A stretch of DNA of 64,000 nucleotides from Bradyrhizobium sp. CB1650 (GCF_029761915.1 NZ_CP121695.1:7655501-7719500), one strand, 5' to 3'; numbered from the stretch's first letter, positions 20,847 through 30,507 are shown. Notes: generated by a model not told the origin, from the sequence alone. Numbers and translations: made by a program.

Positions 20847-21594
20847 ATATTGATGACACTCGCAACGTCGTGAACAAATCGCCCGGCAGAATCGGACTTG
20901 GACCATGGTTCCGCCGCTTGCTATCAGGGTCTTGACGCGAAGGACAAAAATGTCGCTGGTTGAGGGGTCCACATGCATGGCCCGAGTACAGCGCGAACGC
21001 GCCGCGATCGAAACCCAAGGCCGAAACCGATCGAACTATTGGAGTATAACCCGGATCGACAGGCAGGCCTCGGCGTCGCCGAATGCGCTGGTGAAAATCG
21101 CTGCTGCAATTTTGCAGCGACCTGCGCGCCGGATAATGCAATCTCACAAGCCCCGTGACGGCGGCGCCACTGCCGGTCTAAAAGAGGCCCCTGAGCAGTT
21201 CGCCGGCCTCAATCCGCCGGGGCTCCTGGCCTCTTAGTCGCTCGCCTTTCCGCCAACGATCGAAAGCTACAATGTCCGCTATTATCAGCGCCTTCTAGCA
21301 TAAGTAGGCTTGCAGAATGATGGCGATGTTTCGGCCGCAAGCTAGCGATCACGATGCCGGCTTACCGCCAGGCAGCCGGATCCACGACGCCAAAGCGGTG
21401 AGAGGATCGCGTTGCGGCTTCCATGGAACGATGAGGTAATTCGCGATGCTTGCTGATCAGATTCCGACGTCTGTGGCGACCTCCGCTTTGATCGTTTTGC
21501 GGGCACTCGCATGGCGGTCGGATCGCTTGTAACTCGTGCTTGACGATCGACGCCCCACCTCATTTCTTTCCCTCTACCACACTGTCACTCGACG
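20847..21594. other. no convincing gene
   Basis: Frames on both strands are short and overlap without family resemblance. The region separates the convergent GntR and MFS genes. Confidence 0.45.
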
Positions 21595-22801
21595 CTAAGA
21601 TCGCTTTGATCGGATGCTCACGAGACCAAATGCGAGCACGCTTCCCGCTCCGCAGACCGCAAGGGATGCTAATGCGGCGGTGATGCCATAATGATCTTGG
21701 ACCGAACTGAAGAATAATGGCGCAAGAGACCCCGATAATAATCGAAAGCCGTTGATCCACCCAACTCGACCTCCGTATCTGTCCAGCCCGTACGTCGCCA
21801 GGGGTAGCGTTCCACGACAGATGCAGTTTAGACCGGAGCTGACTCCGAGCAAGACAACGAAAACCGTGACTCCAAGGACGGAGTGAGAAGCTATTGCGAC
21901 GATAACCGTAGCTGCGAAGAGCAGGAGGCATGAGAGAAGAGTGAGATGAATTTCGGCCATTCTCTCGGTGAGGGAAGCCGCAAAAAGCAGTATAAAGACC
22001 TGAGACGGTCCAAAGAGCGCTGAAATCAAAGGGCCCACCGGACCCAAGCCAAACGTTGAAAGGATTGGAGTCATCTGACCAAGGAATGCTGAGACGATAA
22101 ATGCGGTGAGCGAAAAACCAAACGTTATCAACGCACAATCAATCGCCTTGGGAGGGGACTGTGAGTGGACTTGCGACTTGTGCGATTTATCGAGATCTGC
22201 ACGACCAACGCGGGCTCTCCGACGAGCCCACACCATTAACGGCAGAGCAATGAGAACATTACAGCCCGCATAGATCCCAAATACCTCTCTCCAGGATATC
22301 CAAATGAGCAACAAAGAGGTGAGCGGCCAGAACAGCGTTGACGATAACCCACTGATCAACGTCAGTAGAGCGATCTGCTGTTTTGCCTGGACCTCATCTC
22401 GTTGGATCAAGAACAAAACTGCAGCTTCGTAGAAAACAAAGGCAGACGCTATTTGTGTGCTGAACAGCGCGAACGCGAATACGGTCGCATTCCAGGAGAC
22501 TGCGGCTATTCCTAAACTGGTAGCGCCCACAACTGAGGCGATTACCATCGTTCTGGCGGCCCCGTATCGGTCCATAAGGCGACCGGCGATCAACGACATT
22601 GGCGCACTCGCTAGTTGAGCCAAAGAAAAACAAGCGAATATCCATGCACCTGTGACTGCGAGGTCACGGGCAACCTCGTTAGCCACACCGGCGATGCAAT
22701 AGTAGAGTGTGCCGTAACTGATGATTTCTGCGCAGCCCAGTGCGGCGACAACGATCTTGTCATCGTTCCAGATGGTCGCTAGCCCTCTCCTCGGTTCTCA
22801 T
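21595..22801 (-). pseudogene. MFS transporter with N-terminal frameshift
   Basis: The main frame ends at 21595 and contains eleven or so membrane helices, with the MFS loop motif GRLMDRYGAART after helix 2. Helix 1 is also encoded in this frame upstream (VVAALGCAEIISYGTLYYCIAGVANEV, split here only by position: VVAALGCAEIIS then YGTLYYCIAG), but no ATG, GTG or TTG start precedes it before a stop. A plausible ATG at 22801 (MRTEERASDHLER) is in another frame and stops at 22760. A one-base change near 22765-22780 would join them. The gene is therefore probably broken, or uses an internal GTG and lacks helix 1. Confidence 0.6.
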
Positions 22802-22870
22802 ACCTAACCGTCGCGTCTCCGATTGCTGATTCGTTGTCTCTAATCTGAGCTTATGAGACTGACACTCGGC

Positions 22871-23653
22871 TCAGTCTCGTTGAGAATGCCATGCCATCGA
22901 GCGAAATCGTATACTCGTCGGCTGCCTATTTCGGAACGTCCCGGCTACCATTTGCAGAATGGAAGTCCACACCTCGGGGGACACCTGACTCGGAATATCG
23001 TGGAAACCAGCCCAGTAGTTGAGATACTGCTCCTCGCTCATGGAGATCGCCTCGGTGGTAGCGAGAGAAATGCAGTTGCCCAGCTCCGGATATTGGTTGA
23101 GTAGCGCCTCGTAGGTTTCCATCTCGGCAACGTATGGGAGACGCGCCCGCCGCAAGGCCGGCACCATATCGCGTAGCTTCGCTTCAATTTCGAGTTGAAA
23201 GGGATCGGTCTCAAGATCGTTAAGGAAGGTTGTAATTGTGAAGAACCCGCGGGGTCGCAAGATCCGCATAACTTCGCGAAGCGCTTCGCTCTTGTTCGTC
23301 CAGTGGAACGACGAGCTGTAGCAAACCCAATCTAGCGTACCGTCGGCCAGGCCCGTGCACTCGCCCGGCGCATTAATCCAAGAGACGGTTGGATAAGCTC
23401 GGCCGAGCCTCTGGCCCACCGCGACCATCTCAATATTAGGTTCGACCGCATAGCCGGTAAGCCCCATGTCAGCCAAGGCATAGGCGATCGCGCCTGTACC
23501 AGCACCGATATCCGCGAAAGTCGGACTGCCGGCTAAGTTCTTTACCTGGTCGACAAGCATCTGAAGGACTCGTCGTGAATAGGGCGGGCGCCCCGGATAA
23601 GTCTCTGCTACTTCGGAAAAGCTTCCAAAGGCCCGCTTCTTAGCAACTCGCAT
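22871..23653 (-). CDS. class I SAM-dependent methyltransferase
   Basis: A 260-residue protein. The ATG at 23653 follows GGAGG at five bases, so it is preferred to the GTG four codons upstream. Motif I (FADIGAGTGAIAYAL) binds SAM, followed by YAVEPN (acidic motif II region) and the post-motif segment LDWVCYSSSFHWTNKSEALREVMRILRPRG (shown in parts: LDWVCYSSSFHW, MRILRPRG). This is the Methyltransf_11/UbiE-like fold; the substrate is unknown. The preceding ORF stops within the ribosome-binding site, suggesting coupling. The MFS transporter follows on the same strand, which could mean a methylated product was exported. Confidence 0.8.
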   Translation of the reverse strand: MRVAKKRAFGSFSEVAETYPGRPPYSRRVLQMLVDQVKNLAGSPTFADIGAGTGAIAYALADMGLTGYAVEPNIEMVAVGQRLGRAYPTVSWINAPGECTGLADGTLDWVCYSSSFHWTNKSEALREVMRILRPRGFFTITTFLNDLETDPFQLEIEAKLRDMVPALRRARLPYVAEMETYEALLNQYPELGNCISLATTEAISMSEEQYLNYWAGFHDIPSQVSPEVWTSILQMVAGTFRNRQPTSIRFRSMAWHSQRD

Positions 23654-23654
23654 C

Positions 23655-24227
23655 TCATCCTCCACCAGGTTGGTCGTGCCAGCTAGCTTGTCCGAATTGC
23701 CGCTTGAACGTCACGCCGATGAGCCTACCTGAGTGAACGATCCCGGTCAGCAATTGCGAGACTCGCTTCAACCTCGATCTAACTATCGCGTCTTTGTAGA
23801 GGCTCGAAAGCCAAGGCGCCGAAGTGCTTTTCTGCAACCGTCTGGCGATCTTGGAAAGAACAAACCTATGCGCCGCGGTGAAGCCGATTTGAGGCCGCAG
23901 CCGACGATAAGGATATACTGCTCGAGGGTCGACAAAGGCCGCGATCGTATTTTGCAAGGTAGTGAGCCTTGCCGATGTCCCCTTACTGTCGAATGCACTC
24001 TGACGTAAATCTGACACGTTGCTTTCCTTCTCGTCCGACCTTTGTCGGCACCAGAGATGGACGCCAATCGGCAGCTCCGGCCGGCTTCCAAGGGAGGGCT
24101 TCAAAACGCGTGCCAATTTGGCTGCTCGATGCGAAAACGTTCTATTGGTTGCGTTCACCAATTTTGTCAGAGAGGCCCCAATAAGTGCTTGAATGAACAA
24201 GCCTGTGTCGAGGATCCGACAACCCAA
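23655..24227 (-). CDS. hypothetical protein
   Basis: A 190-codon frame that ends exactly in the ribosome-binding site of the methyltransferase gene. The middle part (residues about 80-170) has a helical, protein-like composition, while the first 70 residues look less convincing; a GTG in the VSDLRQSAF segment could be the true start. No domain, signal peptide or membrane segment is recognised. It could be an unrecognised partner of the methyltransferase or the decayed end of another gene. Confidence 0.35.
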   Translation of the reverse strand: MGCRILDTGLFIQALIGASLTKLVNATNRTFSHRAAKLARVLKPSLGSRPELPIGVHLWCRQRSDEKESNVSDLRQSAFDSKGTSARLTTLQNTIAAFVDPRAVYPYRRLRPQIGFTAAHRFVLSKIARRLQKSTSAPWLSSLYKDAIVRSRLKRVSQLLTGIVHSGRLIGVTFKRQFGQASWHDQPGGG

Positions 24228-24677
24228 ACAGAAAGTGTCAGATGTTTAACTGAGACGTCTGCCCGCTGACCAAAGTGCGTGGTTAGGTTGCGAGCCGATT
24301 AATGATCGTACGAAGCCGCTACGCGAAGTGAGGGCAAGCATGCTGAAGGGTGATGTTCTGTCGGAGAGGATGTCGGTCATTGCACATTCCATCCAGGCAG
24401 GAGATTTTTCTGTGCCGGCGGATGTCGAGAACGTCACAATCTGCAATTTGTCGCCATCGGCTCAAATCCTATATCCATCGATTGCAAAGTTCAGCCGACA
24501 TTCGGCTTCGCTCCGTCCGGCGTTCGACGATGCCGCGGATGCCCATGATGTCGCCTATTGTTCCGGGATGATGTCGCCCGGATCCCCAAACAGTGTCGAA
24601 GCGTGCGAGGGCGATTGAATGCCGCGGCCTAATTTTGGCCAAGCGATAATGGCCGGTGCCCCCGGCGCTCGGGCGCG
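24228..24677. other. no convincing gene
   Basis: A 96-codon plus-strand frame at 24328-24618 exists but has no family resemblance and no good ribosome-binding site. No other structure was noticed. Confidence 0.4.
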
Positions 24678-25037
24678 CTACTCCTGCGCATCGAGGGAGT
24701 AACCTCGCGAGTGTACGGTGCGGATATAGTTGCGCTGGCCACCTTCATTGAGTGCCTTGCGTAGACGGCTGATCTGAAGGTCGACGCTTCGCGACCCGAC
24801 ATGGAGGTTCTGTCCCCAAATGATTGATAGGAGCTCGGTCCTGGAAAACACCTGCTCGGGGTGTTCAAGGAAATGCTGCAGCAAGCGGAATTCCAAAGGC
24901 CTTACCTTGATTGGCCGACCGTTGCGACTGACGCGTTGGGCGCGAACATCCAGGACCAGGTCTAGAAACACCAACTTGTCGTGAGAGGACGCTATGCCTG
25001 TGGTTTCCGGCTTTTTCTTGCGATCGATGGGCCGCAT
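24678..25037 (-). CDS. PhoB/OmpR-type winged-helix DNA-binding protein lacking a receiver domain
   Basis: A 119-residue protein consisting of a short basic N-terminus and one complete C-terminal effector domain. It shows VRPLEFRLLQHFLEHPEQVFSRTELLSIIW, given here in parts as PLEFRLLQHF and VFSRTELLSIIWG, then the recognition helix SVDLQISRLRKAL and wing RTVHSRGYSLD. Response regulators of this class are about 230 residues with a phospho-acceptor receiver domain; that half is absent, yet the ATG start lies cleanly before the effector domain. It may be a truncated relic or a constitutive DNA binder. Its closest resemblance is to PhoB, of interest given the phosphonate genes downstream. Confidence 0.75.
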   Translation of the reverse strand: MRPIDRKKKPETTGIASSHDKLVFLDLVLDVRAQRVSRNGRPIKVRPLEFRLLQHFLEHPEQVFSRTELLSIIWGQNLHVGSRSVDLQISRLRKALNEGGQRNYIRTVHSRGYSLDAQE

Positions 25038-25299
25038 ATCAGTCTCGTAACTATCCTACGATAACTCGCGTTCCTGCAAGGCCGCTCGGCGGTTCATGGG
25101 CTCTCATTCCTTCGGGTTAGAATGGTCCGCGCTTTCCCCGAGCACAATCGAACGGTACTCCTTTTTGCTGAGATCGAGCGCTGACCTCGCTAGCAGATGA
25201 TCCGAACGCGCATTAGCTTTGCCAATTTGTGCAGCATTGTAGCTTGTATCCATCGCAAGACGCTCATTAAGGCTGTGAGGCCGCGCCGATCGACGCGTA

Positions 25300-25316
25300 A
25301 ATCAAGTCACTTGATT
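25300..25316. promoter_or_regulatory. perfect palindrome AATCAAG-TCA-CTTGATT
   Basis: Seven-base arms match perfectly across a 3-base spacer. The arms resemble Fnr/FixK half-sites in inverted order, but the spacing is not that of a FixK box. The nearest gene start is the PhoB-like gene at 25037, transcribed away from it, so an operator for that gene is possible. Confidence 0.4.
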
Positions 25317-26009
25317 CCCTATCTGCTGAGCGGTCGTTCACTCGACCTGCGGTAAATAGCCAGCTGTGGGGGAATTTGCACGGCGAGGTATAGTTACGCG
25401 AGCCGCCGCAGTGGATCGTCTTGCGCAAGCTGAATGACGGCGTTTCGCTAGCCGGTAAGGTGCTCTCCTCGTCGTGCCGCAGCCACGAACTCTTGGGGGG
25501 GAATGCTCACGGAGATGACGGAGTAGGCGGAACGCAAGCGCGCCAGTCGAACAGACGGCTGTCCCGGCTCACGCACCGGACGGGTAGATTTGTGACGAGG
25601 CTTGGAAAGGCCAGCATACGATCGGTCTCTGCAGCAGGCCGGCCGCACGCTTTTTTCTGACCCTGTGCTGCCACTCGACCGAGCGACGCTCGCCTCAACA
25701 ACGGTCCGACTATGATCTGGGCTGCTTGCTCGCTCTCTGCCCAGAGAACGGCGTCACGCGCAATAGCGTCTTCCGCAAGAGCTGGGCGCCTATATGCGCG
25801 GCAGCTGCCTCTGGACGTGGTCGAGAATCGGCGGTGTCGAGCCACTATACTATCCTCTTGGTGATCGTAGGCCCTACGGCTGCTCGCCTTCGCGTTGCTT
25901 CTGTGCGCCGCTTCGAGGCACGTTGAGCTTGCCCCCCGCGCTGGGTCAGTGGAGCGATTCGCAACGCGTGTGGGCGCCCAGTCAAACCAAGCCTCATCTG
26001 GTTTTGACA

Positions 26010-26025
26010 CTACCAACTCTGGTAG
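26010..26025. promoter_or_regulatory. lux-box-like dyad A
   Basis: CTACCA-ACTC-TGGTAG is a perfect dyad with 6-base arms. Closely related sites occur at 30425 and 45539. Here no intact gene follows on either strand: the IS91 relic begins about 270 bases downstream, so the site may have lost its gene. Confidence 0.5.
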
Positions 26026-26289
26026 GTGCCAAGCGAGATACGCAACTGCTCAATTACATTGCTTCAGTTGATGATCTGACAAAAGCGGACCACCGGCTTC
26101 TTCTTGATCTCTAAGTTGTTGCGAATCGGAATAAGGTGCGAAGTGCCGCTTCGATAACCGCCGAGCAGCGCGGAAATGTAGGCACCCGTTGATGCAAGTA
26201 GGTACCTCACGGCCTATGACCAGCATACCAGCTGATGTCGTGATCGAGATGAGCCTAGCCGATCCGCTGCCCGTCCCCTATTTCCATAT

Positions 26290-26870
26290 TCATTTTTGAC
26301 GTGGCGGCAGTGGCCACCACCGCGCTTCAGAACAAGGCGGTGGTCAATGACATCCTGCTCAAGCAGGCAGCCGAGATGCTCCGTCTTATCGGCGCCAACC
26401 CGATGCATATCGGAGCCGAAACCGAATGATTGCGCTTTTGCCTGGCCGGGGCCAGCCCCTGACGCATCATCCGCATGCACATTGCCTCGTTGCCCGGTAG
26501 CGGGCGGGATTGCCCCTGATGGAAGCCGGGTTGGCTGGCGCCCCGGCTTGCTCCTTTTCGTTCGGGTTCAATTACGATTACCGGCGGCTGTTCGTGGAGT
26601 GCCTGCAGGAAGCGTCCGGTGACGCGAAACTCCAGTTGTTCGCCACCTGGCGCGCCTGAGCGAGCTGGGCGGCATTTGGCATGTCAACGCCCTCCGCAAA
26701 GTCGGATGGACGCCTACGCCAAGCTCCGTTCGGCGTATCCAAAGCACGTTCTTGTCTATCTCAGCCAGCTACACCCCATCTCATTGCGGTCGCCAGGGAT
26801 CGGCTCCTTTGACCAGGGTCATCCGCTTGCGACGAAAGAATTGATCGCGCCAACAACAAATCTGAAGTAA
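26290..26870 (+). mobile_element. IS91-family transposase remnant
   Basis: Read across several frames, the stretch matches the C-terminal half of IS91/IS801-type Y2 transposases. It gives ALQNKAVVNDILLKQAAEMLRLIGANP, seen here as ALQNKAVV and AEMLRLIGANPMHIGAE, then IAPDGSRVGWRPG, RRLFVECLQ, and a segment resembling the family's EWVVYAKRPFGG and LAYLSRYTHR regions around 26700-26800. Stops and frameshifts interrupt it at least three times and the N-terminal part is missing. IS91 elements move by rolling-circle transposition; this copy is dead. Confidence 0.65.
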
Positions 26871-27158
26871 TCACGCTCGACATTGAGGAGCTCACCAGCG
26901 CTTTCTAACCCGCGGGTTGCCGAAGGTTTGCCGCGGTCCCCGTCATTTTGGTTTTATGGCAAACACCTGCCGTGCCGCCAAGCTCGCACAACAGTCGAGC
27001 GGTCCTCGACACACCAGAGCCGCCTTGGCCCGCCGAACCTGAGCACTCCGTCATTCTTCGTGTTCGCCGCCAAGAGTTATTCCTGTCTGCCGACAGCCAT
27101 GGTGGATCGGGCTTGTGCCGCACTTGACAAGCTGCGTGCTCGGCCGAGTTATGACCGG

Positions 27159-28694
27159 TTATGCGCAGTGTGTTGCATGCCATTCGGCAAAACCGTACTG
27201 ACCTTTGAACACTGGCCCGAGATGTTCTTTGGTGGCACCGCCTAGCCGCACTTTTCCACTGACGGAGCCGTCCTGTGCGAATTCGCCCTCGAACTCGTAG
27301 AACAAGGAAATCGGCACCTGCTCGTGCGCAGCCTCGAAGTGAATATGGCGACCATGAACTTCACCAGATATGTCTCCGGAGGACGATGCAGTGTGATGGA
27401 CACCCGATATGAGTTCACCATCCTGCTGAATCTTGATTTGGTGTGTCGCAGACCCATGAAGGAATTGCATTTCGACACGCCAGCTGCCCGAGAAATTAAC
27501 TTCCGCTGGGAAGTAGGAAGTCACTTGAACGATGAACTGGGGCATACGAAATGCCGATGCCAAAGCGCGGCCGACTATATCAGCCTCCTCATCCGAGAGA
27601 TTTACGGGATCCAGCATGATTGATGTCGGCGTGGACCAAAAATCGTGGATCAGGATCCGCGGTCGTTGTTGCAAGAGCGCTAGCCTTAGTTCTTCCGCAT
27701 CAAACGGAATGACGCCGGCATCCCAGATGATCTTCAGCCGAATAGCTGCTACAAAACTCGCCCAAGGCAGCACTTCCGTAGTAATACCTGGCAGCGAGAC
27801 GAGGTAAGACTCAATCCGCTTCAATCGCGGAAGCCACTGAGCGCGCTCGTCTTTCGCCGATTGAGAATTGATCCAGCGGTCGAGCGCGACTACGGCCCCA
27901 ACCACCTCTTCCTTGCCGACCTTCATCGACCTGCCAAATGCCTGGTGGGGCGTTCCGTTCCACCAGATCGACCTGCAAAGCCGCTCCTTACCAAGAACGA
28001 TAGCAGTGGATTGTGGGCCCCGGAGATACTTGCCACCTGCGTAAACGACCAGATCGGCTCCTTTCTTAATCCAGCTATCCGGCTTGTCTGGAGAAAGCCC
28101 GGCGGCATCGACGAGAATCGGAACACCGCGCGCGCGTGCCAAAGGAAGGAGCGAGCTCAATGGCAATACCGACTCATCGTCCATGCGACCGAGCAAGCAT
28201 ATCATCGCTGCACTTCCATCCAGTGCGTGCGCAAACTCCTCTGTTGTGCTAATGCTGACGATTTCAGCGCCCGCGACGCGGAGCGCCTGTTCATAAGCAA
28301 AACGCTGGTCGGATGGAATCAACACGGTATTGCGTAGCCCGGACGTATTCGGCAACCGCAACATCAGTTCCGGGTTATTTCCTGCAATGCACGCCGCAGT
28401 GGCTAATGCTAGCGCCGCTGTAGCGCCGGCGGTAATGACACCCCATTCGGCGCCGGTGAGTTTAGCCATCCTTTCGCCTGCGGCTTCCGCGAGCTCGTCT
28501 AGGTCGACGAAAGCCCGGGCGGCCGCGTTCATTGCCGCGATGACCTCGTCGCTCGGATTGCTTCCTCCATAATTCGTGCGGACGCCAGCGCATTGGATGA
28601 ACGGCTCGACGCCGAATTCTCGGTAGATCCGCCCGCGCGCGTGGTCGCGTTCGGACAGAGCGAATGCCTGTGGGATGTCAGGCCGCATAGTCAT
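27159..28694 (-). CDS. SelA/DgaE-like PLP-dependent enzyme with extra C-terminal domain
   Basis: A 511-residue protein starting MTMRPDIPQAF. The fold-type-I PLP domain covers about residues 20-390. An aspartate (VDAAGLSPD) precedes the Schiff-base lysine in VYAGGKYLRGPQS, the pattern of SelA-like enzymes such as D-glucosaminate-6-phosphate ammonia-lyase. The last 110 residues form a beta-rich domain (SGSWRVEMQFLHGSATH to GFAEWHA) also seen on some members of the family. It probably eliminates or exchanges an amino group on a small acid. It lies directly downstream of a decayed PEP-mutase gene on the same strand, suggesting a former two-gene operon. Confidence 0.8.
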   Translation of the reverse strand: MTMRPDIPQAFALSERDHARGRIYREFGVEPFIQCAGVRTNYGGSNPSDEVIAAMNAAARAFVDLDELAEAAGERMAKLTGAEWGVITAGATAALALATAACIAGNNPELMLRLPNTSGLRNTVLIPSDQRFAYEQALRVAGAEIVSISTTEEFAHALDGSAAMICLLGRMDDESVLPLSSLLPLARARGVPILVDAAGLSPDKPDSWIKKGADLVVYAGGKYLRGPQSTAIVLGKERLCRSIWWNGTPHQAFGRSMKVGKEEVVGAVVALDRWINSQSAKDERAQWLPRLKRIESYLVSLPGITTEVLPWASFVAAIRLKIIWDAGVIPFDAEELRLALLQQRPRILIHDFWSTPTSIMLDPVNLSDEEADIVGRALASAFRMPQFIVQVTSYFPAEVNFSGSWRVEMQFLHGSATHQIKIQQDGELISGVHHTASSSGDISGEVHGRHIHFEAAHEQVPISLFYEFEGEFAQDGSVSGKVRLGGATKEHLGPVFKGQYGFAEWHATHCA

Positions 28695-28759
28695 GTCCGC
28701 TCGTCGCAAGTACGATGGCGGGCCTAACGCAAAATGCTGTGACGACGAGGCGAATGACG

Positions 28760-29230
28760 CGTGATGTTTTCGAGAGGACGGAGGCGCTAGCACTTGAAAT
28801 TGCTTCGTCTATTCCATGGACGGCGATCAGCCCTGCTATTCTGGCCCCGCGGATTAGAACCTCCGCGACCGTTCCCATTAATGCCCGCAGACGGCCTGAG
28901 AGGCTTTCACATTTGGCTAGGGGATGTCGTTGGCCAGACGGGGTCATCTTCGTATAGCAGCTGTCGTCAGCGCGACGCCGCAGCGCAGCGATGACGGAGT
29001 TTCCGCACGTAGATGTGGCATTGTTGACATCCCCGAAGCCGCTGTCACCGTGAGCGAGTTCGGTCAAGTCCGCGGTGGGCCTTGGCCACGTCAACGACCT
29101 GATTCCATGATGCTCCGCCGCGTTCGACGTCGAGGAGGGAGGCGATTGACAGCGCGGGCGCCGAGTGACCTCCGCGCTTGGTGTTCGAGCCGCAGACTGC
29201 ATCATGAGCTTCTGTGATGAAGAAGAGCTA
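28760..29230 (-). pseudogene. phosphoenolpyruvate mutase homologue, decayed
   Basis: Reading frames on the minus strand reproduce the intact mutase at 30508-31434 piece by piece. ITEAHDAVCG matches the intact copy's LMEAHDGLSA; ALSIASLLDVERGGASWNQVV matches its GLSIASSLG and EASWTQLV; HGDSGFGDVNNA matches DGDGGFGNFNNA; and HPLAKCESLSGRLRAL matches HPLADIDEFSGRLRAV. At least one frameshift (near 29100) and the loss of key residues make it non-functional. It keeps DSC at the place where most PEP mutases have EDK, as the intact copy does, so both descend from one ancestor with that change. Confidence 0.75.
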
Positions 29231-29377
29231 GCTCTCGGAGCAGATCTGGCCGCCCAGCAATTCTGCAGGCGCCAAGGCAGCGACCAGCAAGAGCAGATAG
29301 TGGTTGACGTTGCATGCCACACCTGGAGGTGAGTTTGATCAGCGCGATGTTCCTTAAATAAACAGTGACACGCTTCT

Positions 29378-29391
29378 GTGATCCAGATCAA
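29378..29391. promoter_or_regulatory. possible FixK/Fnr-type box
   Basis: GTGAT-CCAG-ATCAA matches nine of ten positions of the TTGAT-N4-ATCAA consensus. It lies about 150 bases upstream of the decayed mutase gene on the minus strand. Confidence 0.4.
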
Positions 29392-29780
29392 TTATTAGCC
29401 TTAGTAGTTGACGGGGCTGCGCTCGTTTGCGCGCATTTACGCACCAGGACGCGGCGAAGCCCTAACAATCAAAGGCATTCACTCGTTGGCCGCGGAAATT
29501 TAGAAAGCGCATACCTGCCGACAGCACGACCTGCATCAGTTTTTCGGGCGGTTCAACCGTGGATTATTCATCAGAATTGATCTGAAACACGCATAGACCT
29601 CAATCATCAATCCAGTCGCCTTGAACGAATCTCAGCCCCGACAAGTCTCGATTATTCTTTCCTTTTCACCAAGCTGCAACTATTCGTTATCGGCTGGTCG
29701 TGGAGCGGCTCCACGGCGACGCACGACAATCGGCGAGACATAAAAGCACGCCCTCTTCAGTGGCAACGGAACTGCGGCCG

Positions 29781-29993
29781 CTACTCAAGAAGACCCAGAC
29801 GCCGCGCCTTGACGACGCACTGCGTCCGGCTCGTCGTTTCCAGCTTTCGCATCGCATTCTTGATATGAAAGTTCACGGTGTTTTCGCTCACGCACAGGAT
29901 GACCGCGATGGCCCAGGATGACTTCCCCCTCTCCACCCATCGCAAACACTGTCTTTCCCGTTTCGACAGCACAACTTCTTGCACATCCGCCAT
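29781..29993 (-). CDS. LuxR-type HTH protein, C-terminal fragment
   Basis: Seventy residues starting MADVQEVVLSKRERQCLRW. This is a full LuxR-type helix-turn-helix (KRERQCLRWVERGKS; VSENTVNFHIKNAMRKL; recognition helix NTVNFHI). The N-terminal acyl-homoserine-lactone-binding domain of about 160 residues is missing. The frame is open upstream but shows no conserved autoinducer pocket. It may be a relic or an HTH-only regulator. Three lux-box-like dyads in the window give it possible targets, one of them 430 bases away before the mutase gene. Confidence 0.6.
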   Translation of the reverse strand: MADVQEVVLSKRERQCLRWVERGKSSWAIAVILCVSENTVNFHIKNAMRKLETTSRTQCVVKARRLGLLE

Positions 29994-30423
29994 GAATTTC
30001 TCCTGGAGCCGAGAGGACAAGAACGAGATCAGCAAGTGCCATGCCACTGAGTGGCACCCGCAAACTCTCGCGGCAGGACAAGTTCTTGGGAGATTGCCGG
30101 TCCGTTCTCGGGAGACTGCCATCGAACTGCAGCCCTCTCGACGGGATTGCGACATATGCCGCAACGCAATAGCGCCATTTACGACAATCGTAGCAATCGA
30201 TATTTCAACATCTGTGTGAGCTGGATATCACCCTTTGACCAGGCGCTCTTCCCGCCAGGGCTAAATGCTCTGTGAAGGGCCGTAGCACGCGGCTCGCGAG
30301 CCCATTTCACTTGCACCAAGCTTTCCTTTCCAGCGTGTCGGCTCGACGCTCATCGACCATAACGACAGGCTAGCGTTCGGCGCCAATCCTATGGCGATCA
30401 TGCAAGCTTTTACGCCCCAATAA
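29994..30423. other. intergenic, eroded LuxR upstream part
   Basis: No protein-like frame. This stretch is where the missing N-terminal half of the LuxR-type gene would be expected; no conserved residues of it could be recognised. Confidence 0.35.
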
Positions 30424-30440
30424 ACTACCAACGCTGGTCA
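30424..30440 (+). promoter_or_regulatory. lux-box-like dyad B
   Basis: CTACCA-ACGC-TGGTCA has five of six arm pairs in the same layout as sites A and C. Centred about 76 bases before the ATG at 30508, it sits where a LuxR-type activator would overlap the -35 region of a promoter for the mutase gene. Confidence 0.5.
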
Positions 30441-30454
30441 TTGATCGACATCAC
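30441..30454 (+). promoter_or_regulatory. possible FixK/Fnr-type box
   Basis: TTGAT-CGAC-ATCAC matches nine of ten consensus positions and directly abuts the lux-box-like dyad. Overlapping control of the mutase gene by oxygen-type and quorum-type regulators is possible; chance occurrence is also possible. Confidence 0.4.
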
Positions 30455-30507
30455 GACAAAACAATATGAACAGTGAAGTTTGCACCATCGGCCTCCAGGA
30501 TTTCTGT

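Larger units (their letters stand above)
25038..26290. other. gene-poor region with possible transposase debris
   Basis: Long minus-strand frames (for example 25507-26016) are arginine/serine-rich. A segment near 25450-25640 faintly resembles the C-terminal part of IS1380-type transposases, but frameshifts make this uncertain. Two clear palindromes (25300-25316 and 26010-26025) are listed separately. No intact gene is supported. Confidence 0.35.

Noticed and set aside
24328..24618. 96-codon plus-strand ORF near the PhoB-like gene
   Set aside because: No ribosome-binding site and no recognisable domain; codon pattern not distinct from its surroundings.
25448..25648. Possible IS1380-type transposase C-terminus
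   Set aside because: Only a weak, multi-frame resemblance (VRLARLRSAYSVI region); a profile search would be needed, so it is mentioned only as possible debris.
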